Positions 52,801 through 63,885 of a DNA stretch of 64,000 nucleotides are shown piece by piece. The translations under genes were made by a program, and so were the position numbers. The stretch covers positions 44,708,602-44,772,601 of the forward strand of contig JAUJPP010000003.1 of the NCBI GenBank assembly GCA_030562195.1, read 5' to 3'. The number at the start of each line of letters is the position of its first letter. Position 1 is the first letter of the stretch. Source of the DNA: Nipponacmea schrenckii (lineage: Eukaryota > Mollusca > Gastropoda > Lottiidae). The notes under the pieces were generated by a model. The model was given only the letters and a program-made list of their open reading frames with translations, was not told the origin of the DNA and did not search any database.

Positions 52801-55800
52801 TGAGCTATTGCCCTTGATTAAATGAAAAAAACATGGAATATTCTGTTTGCTGAAGTGGGCGTATGTTACCTTTCCTGGCAAGCTATCTTTTTTAACAATA
52901 TACGATACTGATTTCTTTCAGATTTATAAATCAACTAAATGCAATGATATGGTGCAGAGTGGATATTGCCCAAGAGGACCTTTTTGTGCATTTGCTCATG
53001 TTGAACGTAAGTGTTTTCTTCTGTATTTTAAAGTTTCGCACTTATTAATTGTCAAGTTTCCAACTAAAATTGAAAATATTCTTCTTGTTAACCAATAAAT
53101 GAAGTTAAACTAATTAATTATTATCTTTTTACAGAGGAGATGACATCAGAAAGGGAAGTAACTCCATCAAGTGATAATTCTTTAGCAGCATTCTTTACTA
53201 ATGCTCTGCCTAACACTGGTCATGATCATAGTGATAAAAACAATGCAAAGAAGGTAATTTTTTACCCTTAAAATTCTAATATTGGATATTTATAGCTTTA
53301 GTTACGAACTATTGCATTAAATACCGGTGTCAGATACACAGGTCCAACCGGTTCAGTGTGTGTAAAGGTTTTCAATACTACACTATGGATTTGGTGTATT
53401 GATACAATGAATGTGATTATTTAGTTGAATACATATGCAATTATAACATGGACATGAATCTCCCCTGTTGCTATAGTAGTATAACACATGTGAGTAATGA
53501 GTGAATATATACAATTAGGTAACTGAATGCCTTAAATATTGCTTAATATTTCTACATAGGAAGAAAATGGAAAACATAGTATATCTAATATAAGATTACC
53601 AGATCCTATTGGTAAAGAAAGGACAAACAGTTACAGTTCAGTAAGTAGCATAAGAATATATTTCTCTGGACACAATGTATTTTGTAAAATTTCTTCTGGG
53701 AGCACAAGATTTTAAATATTTTTTAGTGTGTCAACTTATTTATGCATGCTATACCTAATTTAAAATAAGTAGGTATTTTTATACGCCCACATGAATATGT
53801 GGACATATATTGTCGTCACCCTGTCCGTCGGTCTGTTGGTCCGTTAACATTTGTTGTAGACAATATAGAAGCTACAATTTTCTATGGATTTTAATGAAAC
53901 TTGGTATGAGCATTGGTATTGATAAGACAGCGGTCAAGTTGGATTTGGCCGATTTTTGGATAAACGGTTTTTGAGTTATTGCCCCTGTCTCTATTTTTGT
54001 TGTAGACACGATGGAAGCTACAATTTTCAATGGATTTTAATGAAACTTGGTGTGAGCATTGGAATTGATAAGACGGCAGTCAAGTTCGAATTTGAAGATT
54101 TTCGATGAATGGTTTTTTAGTTATTTACATCACGTCAAAATTTATTGTTGATGCAATAGAAGCTACAATTTTCAATACATTTGAATGAAACTTGGTATGA
54201 GCATTGGAATTGATAAGGCGGTGGTCTGTTTTGAATTTGATGATTTTTCGATGAATAGTTTATGAGTAATTGCCCTTACTAAGTAGAATTGTGTATAAAT
54301 TCATTTTCTGTAGACACTATAGAAGCTACAATTTTCTATGGACTTTAATGAAACTTGTTATGAGCATTAGAATTGATAAGACGGCGGTCAAGTTCGATTT
54401 TGACGATTTTTCAATAAACAATTCTTGAGTTATTGCCCCTGCCTCTATATTTGTAGTAGACAAAATAGAAGTTACAATTTTCAATGGATTTAAATGAAAG
54501 TTGGTGTGAGCATTGGAATTGATAAGAAAACAGTCAAGTTCAAATTTGGCAAATTTTTGCTGAACAGTTTTTGAGTTATTGTCCTGGACTTAGTAAAATC
54601 TTGTCAAAATTTCAGTTTCGATGCAATAAATCCTCCAATTTTCAGAGGATTTTGATGAAACTTGGTGTGAGCATTGGAATTGATTAGACCACAGTCAAGT
54701 TTGAATTTGACAGTTTTTCAATGAACTGTTTTGAGTTATTGCCCTTGATTTAGTGAAATTGCGTCAAAATTCTATTGAGGTTGTAGAAGCTTTAATTTTC
54801 AAAGGATTTTGATGGAACTTGGTGTAAGCATCAGAATTGATTGGACATTAGTCAATTTTGAATTTCTGACCTTTTTTAACAAATGGTTTTTGAGTTATTG
54901 CTGTTGACTTAGTAAAATGGCGTCTAAAATATTTGTGCGTCCAAAAACAATTTTTTAATAGATTTGATGAAACTTGGTATGAGTTTTGAAATAGATAAGA
55001 TGGTGGTCAAGTGTTAATTTTACGATTTTCCACGAACAGTTTTTGCCCTTGACCTCAATATTCATTTAGTGAATGTTTTTTGAGTTATTGCTCAATTTAT
55101 TTTTCAAATTCAATGCTGCCAGTGGGCGTATGTTACCTTGCCTGGCAAGCTATCTTTAATAAAAGGCTCAATCTAAGTTTGATTATTAAATTTCATAAGG
55201 CTAGAAATAGGCTATTTAAAAAGCCATTTGCAATCTCAATATTCTATTGTAGAGTGTAGGTAATGGAAGCTATGTAAGCAGTAGTAGTCCACTACCTGAA
55301 CCTATTGGTAAAGGAAGATCTAGTAGTGTATCAAGCAGTATTAGTTCAGATGTTGGAATGCCATGGACACAATATCTCAGAGCTCCAGGATCTGAAAGAG
55401 ACGATTTTCAGGTATCAACTTTATTATTTTTTATGGCATCATGGTTCAGGCACAGTTTTTTTCCTTTATTTGTCAGTGCAGAAAGTTTACAATGTAAATT
55501 TTGTAATATTTAAATCATAGTCTACATCAAAGAGCAGACTGAATATTAGCATGAAAATATCCAGCTGTTATTCAAAACGAAAATTACTTTCTAAATTAGT
55601 AGATTCTTGTCTTCTTAATCCTCTGCCGTAACTCGATTGCTGTAAACCTAATGACACATAGCATCAGTAGACATTCCTTTTATAAGGTTTGATGAGAGTT
55701 ACTCTCTTATAGGTGCACTGTTTAGAGGTGTTACAAACCAGTCTAGATCATTATTCTTATATAAAAATGCGAGTTATTATATAATTTTTACTTTTGCTTA

Positions 55801-58800
55801 TTAGGACTAAAAATATTTATATAAGGTCGTTGAGTGGGTCAGGACTCTCAGGCCTGTAGTATTACTGGTGGAACTGTGCTATATGGAACAGGACAATGAA
55901 TCTTGTCTGGGATACATGAATATTTTAATCTACTAACAATATAATTATGGAGTTCTGTGTCTCATTAGTCACTGTCAAACAGCCACAAACAACATGATAA
56001 TGAATGTTTATAAAAGAGAGTGATAAATTAAAATCTTTTTCAGGGAACTTTACGTAAACAATTACAAGCTATTGACAATGATCCTTCTATAGATACTAAT
56101 GAAAAAAATAAAAGAAAACAGAATTTGGTATTATTACATAACTTAAATATGAGTAATGCTGTTCCTAGTGCCTTTAATACAATGTCATCATGCAGTCCTA
56201 CTGAAACAGTTGTATCTAATTCTATGATGTCAGCATTAGCTCCAGCATTCTATCCTCCCGGTGATACTGTTGAAGCAGTTATTGGTTAGTTGATTTCTAT
56301 TTCTCCCATTATTCTGATTTTCTACTTCCTTTAAATTTATTGTTTGATTTCAACCTATTATTTGGGATACTAGATCTTGCCTTATAAAACTAAATAATCA
56401 ATCTACATAGCCGTTGCCCTTGTCTGTATGTCTGTCGATCAACAATTGTTGTGGGAACAACGAAACGATGGAGATGACACTTGGTGTGAGTGTTTGTTAT
56501 AACTCAAGTATGAACCTGAGTGAAATTCAGACCAATCTCAAAATATTTACTATTAGTTGTTTCCCTTGTTTTTTAATTCTTTGTGGACCCGATAGAAATG
56601 ATTTTGATGAAACTTGGTGTGAATGTTTGTAATAAACCAAGGATAACCCCTATTGAAAATCAGACTAATCGAAAAAAAAGAATCAATGAGTTCAATTTAT
56701 TGTGGACATAATAGAGCGCAGGTTTCTTTTTAAAAGAACTTGGTTTGAATTTTCATAATCACCCAAGGATGTACTTTATTGAAAATCAGACCCATTGAAA
56801 AGTATTTAATATGAGTAATTGCCCTTGTTCTTGAAAACTTGTTTAATTTTTGTGGACACTAAAGACAGCTGGTTTCTTGATGGAATTTGAAATTTATGTA
56901 ATCACCCAAGAATGGACACTATTGAAAAACAGATATAATATTGTATTAATCGATAACTCTTGTCATTCTCCTAGACATTATTGGCTGGCATTATTAATGA
57001 GGGCGTATTACAAACGCAATTGCTATTTTTCTAAATTTTGCAGGAAAAGCTCTGGATGATATAAGTCTAGATGATTTTGATATTAATAGCCTAGATAAAG
57101 AGTTTGATAATGATAACAATTCAGTCAGTAGTAGTATTAGTTGTGGTTTGTCAGCTTCTGGTTGCCTAGGATCTATATCAGGACCTATTGGTATACCACC
57201 TAATAAAATACATCAAAGAGGTAGTGTTGGTAGTCTCTCTCAATCACCACCCTCACCGTTTGGTAGCTATGTACACTCTATGTTACCTTTACATCAAGTA
57301 CCAAAAGAAGAACAGGTAATTTTTAAGTTTTACACATACATTGAGCTGTCATTTGGTCACATGATCAAACTTGCAACCAAATTAAGCATTTCAAGCAGAT
57401 ATGTATTCTCCAAGCCTTTCTATGTCACAAAGTTTAGAATAGAGGGATTATTCATTTAGTAAGCTTGATTTGACTCTTAAATCAATAAAAGAACCCAACT
57501 TTAACACAGACTTTTGGATGATTTGTCCATCAACTTAAACAAAGAGTGATAAAAAGAATAAGTAGGTTACCTTGGTATAATTATATTGTGGTGTCAATTA
57601 TTTATGTTTCTTTTTTCAGTTATCAAGTCCATTTTTAGGACATCCCAGCAGTAGTAAATATCCTAATTCTTTAACTGAAATCAGTTCTATGTCTCCTCGT
57701 AGTACTGGTCCACAATCACCACATAGTTTATATAATAATAATAATCACCATAATAATAATAATCATAGTGGTGATAGAATAAAAGATTCCAAAACTAGAA
57801 TAACAGATATAGAAACAGTATTTAGAACAGTAAGTTATATTATTTCTCAAATTTATAATAATACAGTAAATGGTTATCTAGTGAATGTCACTCAATGGTC
57901 TACTGCATTATTTTCTTGCCATATTCCAATAATGGCAAATGAACTTATTAACAAAATATTTTTGCTTTGTCGGTGTGAAGCTAACAAATGTATTACTTTA
58001 AATTATTTGCCTATGGTAATAAAACATGAATGTGTTCTTTCTAAAGGCATGTGATAATTGGAAGAAGGCAGCTGATGATTCGTTACTAAAAGCTAAAAAG
58101 GCTGATGAAGAAAAATTACATGCTGTTAAACAAAGAGATGAGGTTTGTTTCTGAATTTAGATCATTGTTGAAGGGTTATATTGGCTATTCCAGCAAAATT
58201 GAATATTTTATTATTTTAGTTTAAGTCTGAATAGTGATAATGATTGCTGGTATACCATAAGCTGGTATAGCTCAACATTTGATATTTGAATTGAGTTGCC
58301 TCCTTAGTCCCTATATACAAATTACATCCAAAAAAATTGATGTGGAATTCTTGCTTATAGGGACATATTGGAAGAATTATGATAGTCTAAATCTTAAAGA
58401 AAAAAAATGATTTTTCATTTTAGGCTGTAAGTCAAACTCAGCGTTTAAAACAAGAAATAGAAAGATTAAAAGGTGGACCATATTTAAGGTGTTTAATGAA
58501 ATCTAATGAAGTAGAGTCTATTCCTGTAGCACAATTAAGACATATACGGCAGCAATTACAATCAGATTTAGAAAGAATAGATAAGGTATATTACTTAATA
58601 ACATTAATCATCTCTTTTCTTCTAGAAGATTGGGTTAAAGCTTGATTTATTATTAATATGGTGCTTTTTTGAAGCCGTAAAACCGTATTCACTATAGTAT
58701 TAATATATCTTTTAATGGACTGCTCATAAGAAATTCACATGTTGATATACTAATGTGAGACATACCTAGCCATTGATTGTATATATCTTTTATTCTATTT

Positions 58801-58968
58801 CAGGTAATAAGTGAATCATTTGTAAAATGTGTAGCTTGTCAAGATAAAACAAAGACTGTTACTACACTACCTTGTAGTCATAGAGTATTATGTGATAGTT
58901 GTACAGCTAGGTCTAGGGAATGTCCTATATGTCAAGTCAAAATAAATACTTCTCTTGTGAAACCTTAA
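43812..58968 (+). CDS. unk: Unkempt RNA-binding zinc-finger/RING protein, 15 coding exons
   Basis: Cytoplasmic sequence-specific RNA-binding translational regulator controlling neuronal morphology (family knowledge). Exons: 43812-43867, 43967-44176, 45265-45542, 50199-50334, 50553-50670, 52922-53006, 53135-53253, 53560-53640, 55253-55411, 56044-56284, 57044-57315, 57620-57829, 58047-58142, 58424-58585, 58804-58968. All introns are GT-AG and phases join to 795 codons plus stop (human UNK is about 810). Six CCCH fingers lie in about residues 29-290; landmarks are YLKEFRTQQCPLF, RRRDGTFNYSPD, GDTERRYHLRYYKT, CKRPPRLCRQGYACP and CPRGPFCAFAHVE. A Ser/Asn-rich linker follows, including an Asn/His run in exon 12. 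Exons 12-14 look coiled-coil-prone (KKAADDSLLKAKKADEE). The C-terminal C3HC4 RING is at about 750-784 (CVAC, PCSH, LCDSC, ECPIC). Two in-frame upstream ATGs at 43782 and 43800 would add 10 or 4 residues. Introns 3, 5, 8 and 10 carry tandem-core mobile elements. Confidence 0.96.
46436..47960 (+). mobile_element. Pearl/HINE-like tandem-core element in unk intron 3
   Basis: The 5' end reads TTTTTATACGGGGCGTATAT. Roughly 150-bp diverged units follow (TTTCTTGATGGATTTTGATG, GAGTTATTGCCC). The 3' end is GGTGGGCGTATTA, hairpin CGATGGGCCATCG (47938-47950), then CTATTTTTTT. The hairpin sequence differs from the CTTGCC type, but the stem and one-base loop are kept. Confidence 0.75.
48485..48820 (+). repeat. 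Two tandem core units without element ends
   Basis: Two copies of the unit found in the nested intron 5 element (TTTATGGATTCTTTTGATTT, GATGATCGGATCATTTTT). They are bracketed by the 16-bp direct repeat ACTTATACCAGTGTAC at 48480-48495 and 48804-48819. Lies in unk intron 3. Confidence 0.7.
49055..49420. repeat. Cluster of CCGGAAGT words in unk intron 3
   Basis: Direct CCGGAAG(T) at about 49062, 49081 and 49094, and inverted ACTTCCGG at about 49375 and 49410, the last next to TGACGTAATTACGTAA. CCGGAAGT is the ETS-factor core. It may be regulatory or simply part of a dispersed repeat. Confidence 0.45.
49680..50000. repeat. Two diverged tandem units
   Basis: The blocks GGAAG-TGTGACC, TTAATCTATGACCTTGAAAA and ATATTCAATATATTGTCT occur twice, about 185 bp apart. 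No coding content. Confidence 0.5.
50913..52893 (+). mobile_element. Pearl/HINE-like element in unk intron 5 (outer, interrupted)
   Basis: The 5' end is TTTTTTTACGCCCACATGAA with a second GTGGACGTATA. The core units of about 150 bp (GGTATGTGTATTCATCTTGA, TTACTTGTGTACGCAATAGA) are split by another element at 51333-52117 and then resume. The 3' end is AAGTGGGCGTATG, CTTTCCTGGCAAG, CTATC. The end lies only about 28 bases before unk exon 6. Confidence 0.8.
51333..52117 (+). mobile_element. Second pearl/HINE-like element nested in the intron 5 copy
   Basis: Begins TTTTTTATACGCCCACAAGC with GATGGGCGTATATTG, contains about four units of roughly 175 bp (CTCGTGCTCACTCTAC, TTTTGTGGGTCAATGTCATA), and ends CAGTGGGCGTATATTATC, CTTGCCTGGCAAG (52096-52108), CTATCTTTT. 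The flanking outer units match each other across it, so the borders are set by the host repeat. Confidence 0.82.
53776..55158 (+). mobile_element. Pearl/HINE-like element in unk intron 8, full length
   Basis: Complete copy. 5' TTTTTATACGCCCACATGAA with ATGTGGACATAT; about eight core units of 150-165 bp; 3' CAGTGGGCGTATGTTAC, hairpin CTTGCCTGGCAAG (55137-55149), CTATCTTT. The subterminal inverted repeat is ATACGCCCAC / GTGGGCGTAT. Core units match those at 33130-34325, so the two are one subfamily. Confidence 0.85.
56411..57031 (+). mobile_element. Pearl/HINE-like element in unk intron 10, 5'-truncated
   Basis: Degenerate units like those of intron 3 (ACTTGGTGTGAGTGTTTGTT, TATTGAAAATCAGAC). 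The 3' end is GAGGGCGTATTACAAAC, short palindrome GCAATTGC (57016-57023), then TATTTTT. Exon 11 begins 13 bases later. Confidence 0.65.
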
Positions 58969-60790
58969 TGATAATATTTCTTAGTTTAATTTATTAATAA
59001 TTACATTTATTGAGTAGTGAATTTCATTCAAGCTTAATTGACAACAATACTATATAAATACATGAATGAATATTCTGGACTATTGTTCTTTGTACATGCG
59101 ATATTTTGATCATGTATAAAATATACAACCCATTAGTAAAGTATAAAAGGTGACTGCTATTGAAACTTAAAAACTGTAGGATCAGCCTAAAAAAGAAGTA
59201 TTATTATGTACATGTAATGCCATTTGTTGGGCTTCAACTAAGCATTATTAATTTATTATACCACATCTAAAAATGCTTATGAAACTTGAGTTAAATGTTT
59301 AGAATAATACTTGATGGTCAGTAACAAAGCAAACAAATAGCCCTTTAATATTATTTCTTATATTTTACTCATTGGTAAATTTTGGTGCCATTAATTTATT
59401 ATTTATGATAGTTATGTCCAAAGATAAAAAAAAAAGGATTGTTTCGTTAAAGAAAACTCATTTTGGTGTGAAATACTCTTCTTAGTCTCTTTTCTTTATC
59501 TTTTCTTTATTCTGAAAGATATCTCTTTTAAGGACTCGCCATAGTTTATGTAAGATTATAGGACATTTGCCATTTTTTATTTTGAGAGAAGTTCTCTACA
59601 ATAACTTGTATATAAGATAAGGTCAATTTTGTTAAAAATTTATTCAATGAATGTGTTTTTTTTTCTTCTCATTTTGCACAAATATACCTGATTGAACTGT
59701 TTAGTCAGAAATACTGTACTTTTTTATCTTGGATAATTTACAGGCTGAAAATGCTTTGTAATTAATGTATGTAGGTTAGCAAATCTCTCACAAAAAATCG
59801 GTTAATTTTAGGATAGGCTTATGAATACAAATTAGTATTCATTAAGAGCTATAACTTTCATAGGAAATTAAGATTAAAATACTAATTTCTTCTATTTTGT
59901 AATGAAAGCTCTAATATTTCTATTCTGCCAAAGTGTATGTAGCCTACTTAAGCAAAGAAAGTGCTATTTTATTTATTAGTTAAGGGTTGTGCTATTATTT
60001 ATGTTTTTCGCCTCTCAAGTTACTTCATTATGAGTTTCATATTGCTTTTATATAACATTTTATTTAGGTATATAATTCTTAAGAATTCTTGTACACTCGT
60101 CATCGGAGCAAGTAATATACTGCAATTTGAGCCGTACTTCTGTATTATGGCGTGCAATACAAGTATAGTAGCCTTGATAGAGGTTATTCTCTCTGCTTTG
60201 ATAAGAATAATTTGCATATAGGCTAATCAAACGTTATATTAATTGCTTGATATCTATGTTAAAGTTATATGCTGGTCATATATATATATTTCTTACCCTT
60301 GGTTGATATTCTCCCAGAACAAAGTCTATTGTACTGTGAAAATTAATGTGAGGTATTTCAAGGTACTAAGTTTCTGTCTGGTAAATGCCTGAGGTATTGA
60401 TTGAAATAAGAAACAATGTGATAAATAACAAAGAGTATCAGTATTAGAAACTAGTCATTATAGTCTACATTAATTAATCTGTTAATTACATTGACATATA
60501 ATTGATAGATCTTAATGCTTGACTGACACTTTAACAATTTTGTTATATTTCACACTTCTTTTATCTGATATACATGTTTTTATGGATTACCAGTATGTGG
60601 TCTATAGCTGAAACTGTATGTTTTGTCAGACAATTTGTTATGTAATGGTGTATATACCAATTACTTAGGTAAACCACTACAGAACAGTTTGAACAAAATA
60701 TTATACTTTGTAATGTGTAAGAATTTCAAAATGAGTTTTGATAACTCTGTCAGATATTTGAGAAATAAATAAGATTTGATTTCTTTGTTT
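58969..60790 (+). other. unk: Probable 3'UTR of unk
   Basis: After the unk stop there is about 1.8 kb of AT-rich sequence without recognisable coding content. An AATAAA at about 60764-60769 is followed by a T-rich tract and could be the poly(A) signal. The length is inferred only from that signal. Confidence 0.4.
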
Positions 60791-61394
60791 TCATTTGTAT
60801 ACTGCAAATGTTATGCATAATTGTCAATGTCCAACATTAAGTATATTCCGCACGCTTCAATACCATACGAAACATCCCATTTTTATATGTTTTGCTTTGA
60901 ATCAATCTAAGAGTCCCATGAGTGTATTGCTTGCACAAAGTTAATGCATTTTGAATCAGCCTGGACAGTAGTCCCCATTGAGCAAGTTTGCCTTCTATTT
61001 GTGCCCCTAATCTATAGATAGAATGGTACCACTGATTTCTTCATTTCATTGCCTCGTCTCCAAACTGTAGATTATTTAGATAGTTTAATTTTTGCAGTCA
61101 ACTGTATTGAAATTCGAGTGAAGCAAATATAGTTTTCTGGAAGCAAGATAAAAGGGAAAGTATCCTTTATCAGACCCGCTGAAACAATAAACTCTGTATT
61201 ATACAAGCATCAGATTTATGTCCATTACACAAGGCCGTTCAGTCCACAGGATCACATGTCCCTAAAGCCATGTTTATGTAAATATCCAAACGTTGCTTTA
61301 GGAACATGATGGGATCAGTACAATGAATGCTATGAAAGAAAAACCAAGACAGTGGTTGCCTATCAAGATCATGCCCACAATGAACACAGCAAAT

Positions 61395-61455
61395 GTAGTT
61401 CACGAGCCAATTGTGGATGGACCGACGGACCGCATTATAATGTGGTCGTATAACA
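61395..61455 (-). repeat. Possible 5' end of a related tandem-core element
   Basis: Read on the minus strand: TTATACGACCACATTATAAT, GCGGTCCGTCGGTCC, then ATCCACAATTGG. This resembles the ATACGCCCAC hairpin start followed by 'GTCCGTCGGTC' in the intron copies. A related stretch is at 19585-19640. No core or 3' end was found. Confidence 0.35.
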
Positions 61456-62960
61456 AATATTTCGATGTACATTTTGTTTAGATAATATAAAATTATATTT
61501 TGCGCAATAAAAGATTCGAAATACGTATATTCTATCGGATCGCGTCGTATTAAAATATTTCTAAACGTTTTGCAAAAATGAATTAAAATATGATTCATTG
61601 GATCACGTTCTATTAAAATATTTCTATAATATAGGCCTAGTGCGATAAAAGAATCAAAATATGATTAATCGAATCACATTCTGTTAAAATATTTCGATGT
61701 ATTGTGCAATAAAAGATTTCAAAAATTGGATTTATCGGATCACGTGCAGTGGTATTAAAATATTTCTAAACATTGTGCAGTATAGCATGGAAATAAGATT
61801 CATCGGATCACTTGCTGTTAAAATGTTTTGACATATTGTAGGCTACTATAAAGATTCAAAATTTGATCGGATCACGTGGTATAAAAATATTCCGATATTT
61901 TGCCTATAGAGCATTGAAAGATTCGAAATACGATCCATCACATGGTGTTGAAATATTTCTATACGTTGTGCAATAAAGCATTGAAATATGATACATCGGA
62001 TCATGCTCTCGAAATATTCCGATATAGATTGCGCAAAAGAAGATTCAAAATACGATCCATCGAATCGCGTGGTATAATAAATATTTCTATACGATGTGCA
62101 GAAAACAATAAAAATATGATTCATCGGATCACGTTCTTTCAAGATATTTCTACAATATAGGCCTTTTGTGCGACAAAAGAACCAAAATAGAATATTTCGT
62201 ATCACCTTCTGTTAAATAATTTCGATATTTTATGCAATAAAAGAATCAAAATAGGATATCGGATCACGTCTATGTGCGATAAAAGAATCTAAATATAATT
62301 TTTCGGATCACATGCTGTCAAAATAGTTCGATATAAGCCTATTGCATAAAGATTCAAAATATGATTCATCGGATCACGTGGTATTAAAATATCTTGAATT
62401 GTGCAATAAAGAATCAAACTATATTATTCATTGAATCATTATTATAATATTACTAGTATATATTGTGTGCAATAAAGCATTGAAATATGATTCATCTAGT
62501 CAAGTGGTCTTAAAATATCTTGAATTGTGCAATAAAGAATCAAACTATATGATTCATTGAATCATTATTATAATATTACTATATATCGTGCGGTAAAAGA
62601 ATCAAAGTATGATTTATCGGATAACGTGCTGTTAAAAAATATTTCGATAGGCCTACATTGCGTATTACAAATTTCTGAATCAAATATGATTAATCGGATT
62701 ACATCTGTTACAATTGATATATTGTGCGATAAATGAATCAAAATGTGATTTTTCGTATCACGTGCTATTAAAATATTTCGATATATTGTGCAATAAAAAA
62801 TCAAAGTATGTATTCTGGATCAAGCTCTCAAAATATTTCGATAAATTGTGCAATAAAAGTATTAAAATATGATATTTATTTCAGATCACGTGCGATTAAA
62901 ATATTTCAATAGGCCTATATTGCGTAATTAAATCAAATTATGATTCACTGGATCATATTA
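61440..62960. repeat. Satellite array, period about 64 bp
   Basis: About 23 diverged repeats of the pattern TCGGATCACGTG(C/G)T, TTAAAATATTTCGATAT, TTGTGCAATAAAAGA, TCAAAATATGATTCA. Unit length varies by indels. Short open frames inside it are by-products of the repeat. It lies between the unk 3' end and the CCAAT-rich promoter candidate. Confidence 0.85.
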
Positions 62961-63639
62961 AATTTGATTCTTTCATTGCTCAAATAGAACCTCACACTCT
63001 ACCCTATATAGAGCGTAGCATTACCCCTTTACAAAAGTGACCGTCAAACATCACACAATTTAATACTTTTTTCCATGCGGCATGTCTAGCAATCTTTCCT
63101 GCACTTGTGGACACCCTTGAGATAACTCCGAATACCATCTCCTCTGCTGTCGAAATTATGTATTCTGATACGAAATCAAACTATCCACAACCTTCCGATA
63201 GAAAAGAAAAGTATTAATTCTCTTTTGTTTGGAAATAAAAATTTGTCAGCAATATCTCCAACTTATCAAATCAGTTCATAATTGTATCACCATGTCTAAA
63301 CGTTTAGACACTTATTCGTGTTATTGCATTCCCAAAACCACCCTTCAAATCTATACTTGCCTAAAACAATTTTTTTTCGATCATAGCATGAATAGGTTCT
63401 GGTAACGTTTAATTGTGTTTCATTTTCTTTCTTTCACCTGCATCTGTATTATATGATTTATATCATATATTATTTTATTCAAATTTGCATAATACTTTTG
63501 TTATATTGTACATAATAAAAGCTCCGCTTGTTTCCGAGTCGCTCATAGGTCATAGGGCTACATGCGCATAAATTTAAAGAAAGTAATATTCATGTATTGT
63601 TTAGTCTCAAAATAATCAAACAACAGAGGTAAAATAGGA

Positions 63640-63885
63640 TCGAAAACTATCCAATCAAATGTTCAGAATAACAACCAATGAAATTCAAAAGAATAGAGTG
63701 TTTTTGTCCAATCACCTAGTCTTATTTTTCACCAATCACAGCCGAGATCTTTGTAAAAGCCACAACCAATGACTTGAAGCGACATACATAATACTATTCA
63801 TTACCAGAGTTCGTAGCGAATTGTGCGGTAAATTGCAAATTATTCTACCTCAGAATCTAACTGACCCTGAAGAAATTAATTGAAA
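63640..63885 (+). promoter_or_regulatory. CCAAT-array promoter and candidate non-coding first exon
   Basis: Five plus-strand CCAAT boxes start at 63651, 63675, 63708, 63732 and 63766, spaced 24, 33, 24 and 34 bp. Downstream is an AT-rich TATA-like stretch near 63787 and a consensus donor GTGAGTAAG at 63886, consistent with a short untranslated first exon ending at 63885. The gene it would drive lies beyond the window. Confidence 0.5.

Noticed and set aside
61239..62804. Several 70-120-codon open frames
   Set aside because: Nearly all lie in the 64-bp satellite and simply read the repeat.
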